NCBI RefSeq assembly: GCF_000471905.2 | Contig: NW_006499728.1 | Coordinates: 4,835,614-4,899,613, forward strand | Direction of reading: 5' to 3' | DNA: 64,000 nt | From: Amborella trichopoda | Taxonomy: Eukaryota; Streptophyta; Magnoliopsida; Amborellales; Amborellaceae | Part shown: piece by piece, positions 57,758-64,000 of the stretch | Layout of the letters: every line of letters starts with the position of its first letter | Numbering within the stretch: position 1 is the first letter of the stretch | The notes under the pieces: model-generated | Databases searched by the model: none | Seen by the model: the letters and a program-made list of their open reading frames with translations, nothing else | What the model was told of the DNA's origin: nothing | Program-made: the position numbers and the translations under genes

Positions 57758-57766
57758 ATAAATTTA

Positions 57767-58019
57767 TAACCATATAATTTATCTCTTAACCACCTTGGAT
57801 AAGTCAGTATCTCTCATTTAATTCCTTATATTTTTATTTATTTTCTCTAAACTATCTCTCTTGCTGCAACTTGGGACAAGCCCCTCTCTTCCCCCTCTTG
57901 GCTTTAGTAACTGTAACCCTTCCTCTAACCTCTGATTTAATTTCTCTCACTTTAGTTTTATCTCCTTTTCTTTCCACCTATCTATTATCTCTCTTAGAGT
58001 GCAAGAGGGATAACGATCT
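57767..58019. other. Non-coding, CT-rich
   Basis: Pyrimidine-rich short stretch. No feature is recognised. Confidence 0.4.
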
Positions 58020-58545
58020 TGAAGGCATTGCTCGATAACCCGGCCGGGTTGTACTGAACCAGCCGACTTACTTGGAACATGCCACTGGCCATTGCCGGTT
58101 TTGGCTTGGGCACTTAGGGTGGTCAATCGACTTAACCACCTTAACTTAAAAATAATAATTCAAAAAAATTATAAAAAATAAGAAATTTGTTTGCAATAGA
58201 TTTTTTTTTTAATGGTTTCTATTGTTTTGGAAAAGATTGGGGAGTATTTTGGCCATAATACTAATTTTTACAATTTTTATATTTTTTAAAATATTTTTAA
58301 AATATCTCTTGCACAAATTGACTTTTTAAAATCCATTTTTCACTATTTGTTAAAGTCTCATTTGGATTTATTTTGTTTAATTGTTCTTTTAAAGTACTTT
58401 TCAAAACTTTTGGAGATTTTTTTAACTTTTTTTAGCCAAGTCAAGACCTGCTTAATTAGGGCCGGTTACTCCGACCGATTCCAAGTTACTCGGACCGAGC
58501 CCATGGCGGGGTTCCGAGGCCGGTTTCTGCAATCAAACACTGCTT
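58020..58545. repeat. Dispersed repeat family H, copy 4
   Basis: The edges are CGG-rich ('cccggccgggttg', 'gccggttactccgaccgatt') and the AT core ('ggccataatactaatttttac', 'gtctcatttggatttatttt') matches the other H copies. Confidence 0.55.
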
Positions 58546-59884
58546 AAAGTTAGGAGGTAGCCTTGCCATGTAAGCACCACAACGGTTGAAGCCCAAGCCC
58601 AAGGTCAAGCCCGGGAAATTCAGCCCTGTGAGAATTGTTAAATGCAGGGATCGATTCCGTCACTTTCCGTCATTGACCCTGTGAGGGATAGCGGCGCAGG
58701 GAATTTACGTTTAGATGCCCTGGAATATTGGGAATGATTAAACTATCAAAATGCGCTTTGTACAGTCGTCGGGTCCTATATGGGAATTATACGCCATACA
58801 TCTCGGCCTGGTGTGGACCATGATGGGGCCGGCTAAGCCCACCTTGGTCCCATTTTTTTTTTTAGTTTTTTTTTGAGTTTATTCGGCTAAGCCCTGCTGA
58901 AAATTTATTTGGGTGAACTAGTGGCAAAAAGTAAGAACGATTTACTCGAACTCCCTTAATGTTTTCAGGTACGTAGGAGCATTTTTTCAAGTCGATATTT
59001 GTGCCATTTCGATATTGTGAAATGTGTGCGTAAAAAGAGTAATTTGTCATTGGGATATAAGAAAATAAAATATCTCTTGTTGCACTTCGAGGTTCTATGC
59101 ACCTGAACCAGAAGCCTATTTTGTTGAGAACCATAGCCCTATATTTAGAGTGAAAAAGTGAGTAAATATGAGTAGAGAGAGGGATTAGTGCCAAAGCTCT
59201 TTGAAAATTCGTATGAAAATGGTGTATACTGTGTATCTCAAGAATGTGAAGAAGAGCCATTTTAAAAAATTCTAAGAGGTTCCAAATTTAGTCTTGAAGT
59301 AGTTACAAGAGCTTTTATATAGAATTTTAAGAGGTTATGGATTTATGGTTGAAGCAGTTCTATGCACTACCTAGTGTACACTTATTGTGTGCCTCTAGAA
59401 TGAGAAGAATACCCATTATAAAGAGCTCTAAGAGGCTACGATTTTATTGTTGAAGTATTACATGCACCACTAAAAGTCACTTGTTACATGCACCACCTAA
59501 TTGTGATATGTTACAAGCCTTACCAGGTCAAATTTGACCCTCTCTCGACCCAATCTGTTCGTATTTATAAACAATTGAAGCTTAAAATTGGCTCTCTTGT
59601 TTTTTTTTTTTTTGGAGAATAAGTAATATTTCACTCCATTCTTAAAATTGGCTTATCTCGAGCATTTGTTGCTAAGGATGGACAGTGATGGCTATGTAGA
59701 GGCGTACAAACTACAAATGATACGTATAAAATGAAAAAGAAGAATAGGTCTAAATCTCAAACTTTTAATCTCTACCCTTGAAACGGATACGTGATACCTG
59801 TACCACAATGTATGGTGTGTGATACGCGATGGAGTCATGCATTATTTGTTTCGAATTATAGATAGTGGAGATCAATCATAACCA
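58546..59884. other. Non-coding stretch
   Basis: A local near-duplication occurs at about 59260-59460: 'taagaggtt..gatttat.gt.gaagca' and 'gcaccac/gcacta' phrases recur three times. The reverse-strand frame at 58862-59260 has no known family. Confidence 0.4.
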
Positions 59885-60244
59885 GGCAAAAGTTCATATA
59901 AGGTGCCACCCTTATATCGTAGAACTCAAAAACTCAATAAAATAAGGTGGTTTTGATGCTAAAAAAATCCTCCATATATTAACCTTGAGATATATGAAAT
60001 TGAAAAAAAAGAAGATTTGAAGTCTTGAAAATTATGTATTTTGTAATGTATTATCTGGGTCATTTAATTTCAAGTATTCATAGATCCACCCAATCTAAAC
60101 TATTTTTTATACTTTAAATTTCATAATTAGAGATGAAAATATATTTTCCAGCCATCATAGGGATTTTCGATACTGATATCATATTTTTCGACACTATTTG
60201 AAAGTACATCTTAATTTGATTGTTTAAGATTGTACAAACCACAC
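59885..60244 (+). mobile_element. MULE-type MITE, subfamily B (copy B13)
   Basis: It starts ggcaaaagttcatataagg and ends 'gattgtacaaaccacac'. The right TIR is shortened, and no matching flanks are visible. Confidence 0.7.
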
Positions 60245-60319
60245 AATTGAAGGAATATTTCTCTTAGGGAAACATGAGTACTATGCATCCAGCTATGAAG
60301 TGTGAGCTGCCCCCCTCTG

Positions 60320-60520
60320 ATAGTGGTGGCAATGAACCCGGACTTGACTCGGGACCCGACGGCTAGACCTGACTTGGATCCGGGTATGGGTCCAAAAGTT
60401 GGACTCGACAGGTCGGGTGAGGCTAGACCGGACCTACGTCTGGGTATGGGTCAAAAAGTTAAACCTGACGGGTCGGGTGTCCAAATCTTGGACCTGAACA
60501 CTTGGACCCGTTGCCACCGC
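60320..60520 (+). repeat. GACCCG/GGGT-rich local tandem repeat
   Basis: 'gggtatgggtc.aaaagtt' and 'gacaggtcgggtg'/'gacgggtcgggtg' recur with a period of about 60 bp. The open frame at 60302-60562 is this repeat read in frame and not a gene. Confidence 0.65.
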
Positions 60521-61397
60521 TACCCTCTGGTACACCAAGTTGATTTTGTTAAAAAAAAGTAACAATAAATATTTGAGCAAAATTTTTCATTGCTTTCAAT
60601 CCTTGTAAAAATCCAATCAGAATTGGCATTTTGTTGTCCTAAGGTACATGCATCTCAAGATGTGTCTCGAATCACAAAATCCGAATGTTATTCCAAAGTT
60701 ATTTTGCATCCATAGAAGGATTAAGCTGTGAGAAGGAACAGATTCTATACTTCGTACAGGAATAGAATTTCAGGTGCTTATACCCAATATAGTACGAGAA
60801 TAGAATTCGGGTACTTATACCCAAAATCAATCTTTACTTTTGTAGGACCATTGGAGTTGACTAAGTCCTCCTTTGAGAAAGATGACTCGTTATACAAGTA
60901 GGCAAGAACACATGTTAAAAGATTTTATACTTGTGCGGGACGTATGGTGTCAAATGTGCACAAAAACTCTAAAACTGGATGGGTTGAATTATTTTTGGAA
61001 AAGAAAAAAAAAAAGGAAAAAAACCCAACTAGTAACGAGCAAGAAAATAAAGAAGGAAAAAATAATGTAAAAATAAAAATCAATAATTTACGTTGTTTGT
61101 CACAACTGTAATCACATCACAGGCGAAGACAATTGATGGTTCTTCACTAATAAAAAAAAAGAAAATTATAAGAAGTCTCTTACATGAGAAAGCTATGTAA
61201 GAAAGCTAGTGGAAAATCTAATATCTCACAACGCCTCTCTTTGCAATTTTCTCTCTTTGTACAACCAAAGGATTCTCTACACAATGGCTTTACTTATTAT
61301 CCCTCTCTACATGTTTATTTATCGGGAAAAGAATGTAATCTAAAAGAGACACAACTGAGGCTCCCAACTTGTCTTCTTATTTAAAGTGACAAAGCTA
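60521..61397. other. Non-coding stretch
   Basis: A near-duplicate 'agaatagaattt.aggtgctt' occurs at about 60762 and 60799. Frames at 60873-61070 and 61184-61384 have no known domain. Confidence 0.4.
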
Positions 61398-61608
61398 AGG
61401 GATAATATACGTAAGATCATTTATTTTTTATACAAGGATGTCACAATCACTCCTAGCCATTAGATGTAAAATTCAATTGTTTGATATGTATCAAAAGTTA
61501 AAAAAATTTATTTTGAACTTTGTCCATAATCAATGGCACACCCCACCAGCCAATTTCACATTTGAATGAGTTGTGACCTCCTTGTCTTATTATATACTTT
61601 TCCAAAAG
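61398..61608. mobile_element. Family D short TIR element (copy 2)
   Basis: The left 'ttatacaaggatgtcacaat' is the inverse of the right 'agttgtgacctccttgtctt'. The centre 'ccattagatgtaaaattcaa' is conserved with the other copies. Confidence 0.6.
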
Positions 61609-61913
61609 CTAATCCTATAAACTCATATCTGTTAATCTATTTCTCATATAGGAAAATACAACGGATAATGTGTCATCAATTTTGACAAATTGTGACTCTT
61701 CTAAATACTCGTAGGTTCTTGATTTAGTATGTTCTTATGATATGTGCCATCATTGGGATTTGTTCATCACTATAAGACCATTTGTTGTGTGCGGAAGATC
61801 TAAAACCCAATGGCTTCATAATCACATGGATGGAAATCATACAAGATATATGCATCAAATGAGACCCATGTTTAGGAGTACAATATTGTACTGATATAGT
61901 AAAGGGAAAAGTT

Positions 61914-62268
61914 TATATAGAGCCGAGGCTCTAAGCAATCAAATTAGAGACTACCTGAAAAATTTCACCAGAAGATGTTGTTTTGATGCTCAAATATCTT
62001 CAAATTGATCATCTTGACATCAAGATGCATGGACATGAGAAAAAAAATGGATTGCAAGTTTTGAAAATAGTGTATTTTGTAACATATTTTTAGACCGTCA
62101 ATATTCAAGATTTTCAAGTTTTCATAGATATATCAATATACACTATTTTTGAAGCTTAAAACTTTTTAGATAAGTATAAAAATATATTCTAAAACTGTCA
62201 CATAGATTTTCAATATTGAAACCACATTTCTTGATACTATTTGGGCTCTAATTAGATTGTTTAGAGCC
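61914..62268 (+). mobile_element. MULE-type MITE, subfamily A (copy A6), right end altered
   Basis: It starts gggaaaagtttatatagagc with the clear A left TIR and a complete body. The right TIR is cut after 'gattgtttagagcctatg', and no matching 9-mer is seen. Confidence 0.75.
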
Positions 62269-63010
62269 TATGTCCATGCATATGTTTGAGTAGTAGAGTT
62301 GAATAATCATTCTAGCTAAGAGAAGCATCAACTATAAAGCTGACATCAAGTCGACTCCATTGCCCAAGTCCATCACACGATAAACTATCAATCACACGAT
62401 CTACAATATATTTTCCCACAGCAATATTCACCAAGTTAAAAGTTGATGGCTAGTTTGTATTAAAATCTTAGCTAAACTACAGTAGCATATAAATTTTTCT
62501 TCTGCATTGGATTTGGAATTCAAACAATTGATCGTTTTAGAGATTTTTAGGGAAATGGGTTGGGTTTGTAGTGGTAGTACCCTCACACCCTAATCAAAAC
62601 TACTTAAAATAACAAGTAGGGATTGTCTTCCCCTACTGAATTACCCAAAAAAAAAAAATTAGAGATTTCTAAGATGAAGTTCGGCTTCCTTTTGAATTGC
62701 GATTCAGCTAAAGCAAAACTAGAATTGGGAATCAAATTCATTTATGTAGATCATCCTACTACTAAACTACAATGAGTTTCCAAAAATACATATTTTTAAA
62801 TTCTAGTTTATGTGAAAAGGATTGCGGCCTTTTCTACCGTCCACCTATCCCTCTCAAATTAATGAACCCTCGAATCTAAAGGAAAATGCGTGATGTTTTT
62901 TGCGAGAGTATAATATGTTTATGTTGGATTGTATATTGCAGTGTTTAAAAGGTTGGCCAACTAATGTGGCCCGATTCCAATGATCATGTATGGAGGAATT
63001 TTTTTTTTCC
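62269..63010. other. Non-coding stretch
   Basis: AT-rich. No gene or repeat end is recognised. Confidence 0.4.
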
Positions 63011-63050
63011 AGTGCACTAATCGGCCGACTAATCAGTCGATTAGTGCACT
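63011..63050. repeat. 13-bp inverted repeat (hairpin)
   Basis: The arms agtgcactaatcg (63011-63023) and cgattagtgcact (63038-63050) are perfect, with a 14-nt spacer that is itself similar ('gccgactaatcagt'). A further 'agatcggccgataagtgca' follows. It resembles the CGG-rich edges of family H. Confidence 0.75.
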
Positions 63051-63479
63051 AATTAGCGATTTGTTCTAAAGATCGGCCGATAAGTGCATTGTCACAGTGC
63101 ACAGTATGCAAAGCTGTCATTATAACATTTTTTATATATTTCTCGTTTCTTTTTCTTATCCCTATTTTTCTATTTCTCTATTTAAAACTTTATATATTAT
63201 TACAAATTTTTTATTTGCTAACTGTAGGGTTTGTCATCTTCGGCGAGTATACTCAGACGCAACAAAGTTGGTCGGGTGCGATAAGGTGTCAATCTCGTAA
63301 GTCCCTCTACTCAGGCGATATAAAATTTATTGCTTTCATCTGGTTTGTTCTTCATTCTAATACCTACATCATCAATCTCCCGAGGGGCACACATAGACAC
63401 CAATATGAGAGAGAGATAAAAATTTATCAAAATTATCATAAAAAGACGAATAATTTTAGGCTTTACCTATATTTTTAAT
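63051..63479. other. Non-coding stretch
   Basis: Two overlapping frames (63089-63478 and 63097-63300) are hydrophobic, low-complexity readings of T-rich DNA with no known family. Confidence 0.4.
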
Positions 63480-63883
63480 GGGAAAAGTTTATATAATGTT
63501 GGAACCTTAAAATGTAGAATTAAAGATGCACTAAAAAATCCTTCGAAAAAGGTTGTTTTAATTGAAAAGTCATCTAATTGATCATCTCGACATCGAGATG
63601 TATGAATATGAAAAAAAAAGAAAAAAAGAATGGAGGATTTTGAGTTCCAGAAATAGTGTATTTTGCAACATATTAAGGACCATCCATTTTCAAGATTTTC
63701 TCATGCTTATATATCTACTTGATTTTAACCATTTTTGGAGTTCAAAATTTTATAATTAGAGATGAAAATAAATTTTCAGATAATCCTAAGAATGTTTTAC
63801 AACAAAATTACATGTTATGATAAAATTTGGGGGTACGCCTCAATTGGATTGTTTAAAGTTGCAACTTTATGCAAACCATACCC
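63480..63883 (+). mobile_element. MULE-type MITE, subfamily B (copy B14), perfect 9-bp TSD
   Basis: This is the best-preserved B copy: 404 bp, starting gggaaaagtttatataatg and ending 'ttatgcaaaccataccc'. The identical flanks atttttaat lie at 63471-63479 and 63884-63892. Confidence 0.9.
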
Positions 63884-63892
63884 ATTTTTAAT

Positions 63893-64000
63893 TGAATTTC
63901 AAAATACCCAAGAAAACAAACATGGTCTTTGAGATAAAAACAAGCATGAAATGTAGGTCGTAGGGGTAGGGCTAAGGGCACCGAACGNGGGGAAGTAGGA
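63893..64000. other. Window end, possibly low quality
   Basis: The last about 50 bases turn GC-rich ('aggtcgtaggggtagggcta') and include an N at 63987, similar in feel to the other contig-edge sequence in this window. Confidence 0.5.

Noticed and set aside
60302-60562. 86-codon frame rich in Pro, Asp, Arg and Gly
   Set aside because: It is a reading of a GGGT/GACCCG tandem repeat.
63089-63478. 129-codon hydrophobic frame
   Set aside because: T-rich low-complexity DNA read in frame. The overlapping second frame is equally hydrophobic.

Overview
This window looks like nuclear DNA of a flowering plant. It is AT-rich, has intron-containing plant genes, and is dominated by nested transposon debris and an endogenous plant pararetrovirus. 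A 32-base N gap sits inside an AG microsatellite in the 5' UTR region of a gene, and the bases beside it are rich in TACG strings. That suggests a draft assembly that included flow-order (454-type) reads. An early-diverging angiosperm such as Amborella would fit, but the sequence alone does not prove a species.

Only two host genes look intact. At the left edge (169-624, +) is a single-exon glucosamine-6-phosphate N-acetyltransferase (GNA1) for the UDP-GlcNAc pathway. At 36109-40021 (-) is a six-exon bHLH transcription factor of the FBH / bHLH122-130 type, 426 residues, with a further 5' UTR exon near 40642-40900. Its splice sites, phases and protein agree throughout. A decayed, unprocessed fragment of a GH1 beta-glucosidase gene lies at about 48354-48900 (+).

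The rest is mostly mobile DNA. A near-complete endogenous caulimovirid (about 26.6-33.9 kb, mainly minus strand) runs movement protein, coat/CCHC zinc knuckle, aspartic protease, reverse transcriptase, RNase H, a downstream ORF, then a tandem-repeat-rich promoter with a TATA box. It is broken by stops and frameshifts. Oppositely oriented viral pieces lie at both ends, including a 0.3 kb inverted copy of the movement-protein region. A 5'-truncated LINE (9183-11952) has a perfect 15-bp target duplication, and a second LINE 3' end lies at about 57 kb. A possible Copia-like LTR lies at 2559-3050.

The most abundant component is a non-autonomous TIR element of about 360-400 bp (two related subfamilies, here A and B). 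About twenty copies or fragments are present. Ten or more are bounded by 9-bp target duplications, which points to Mutator-like (MULE) MITEs. Several are nested hosts for other insertions, and two (46032-46824) are back to back and share a target duplication. Smaller repeat families (here C, D, F, G, H, J, K and M2) and several tandem arrays fill much of the remainder.

I found no CRISPR array, rRNA or convincing tRNA, and no clear new functional system. The observations most worth following are the structure and promoter of the endogenous virus, the MULE-MITE family with its paired insertion, and the beta-glucosidase relic.
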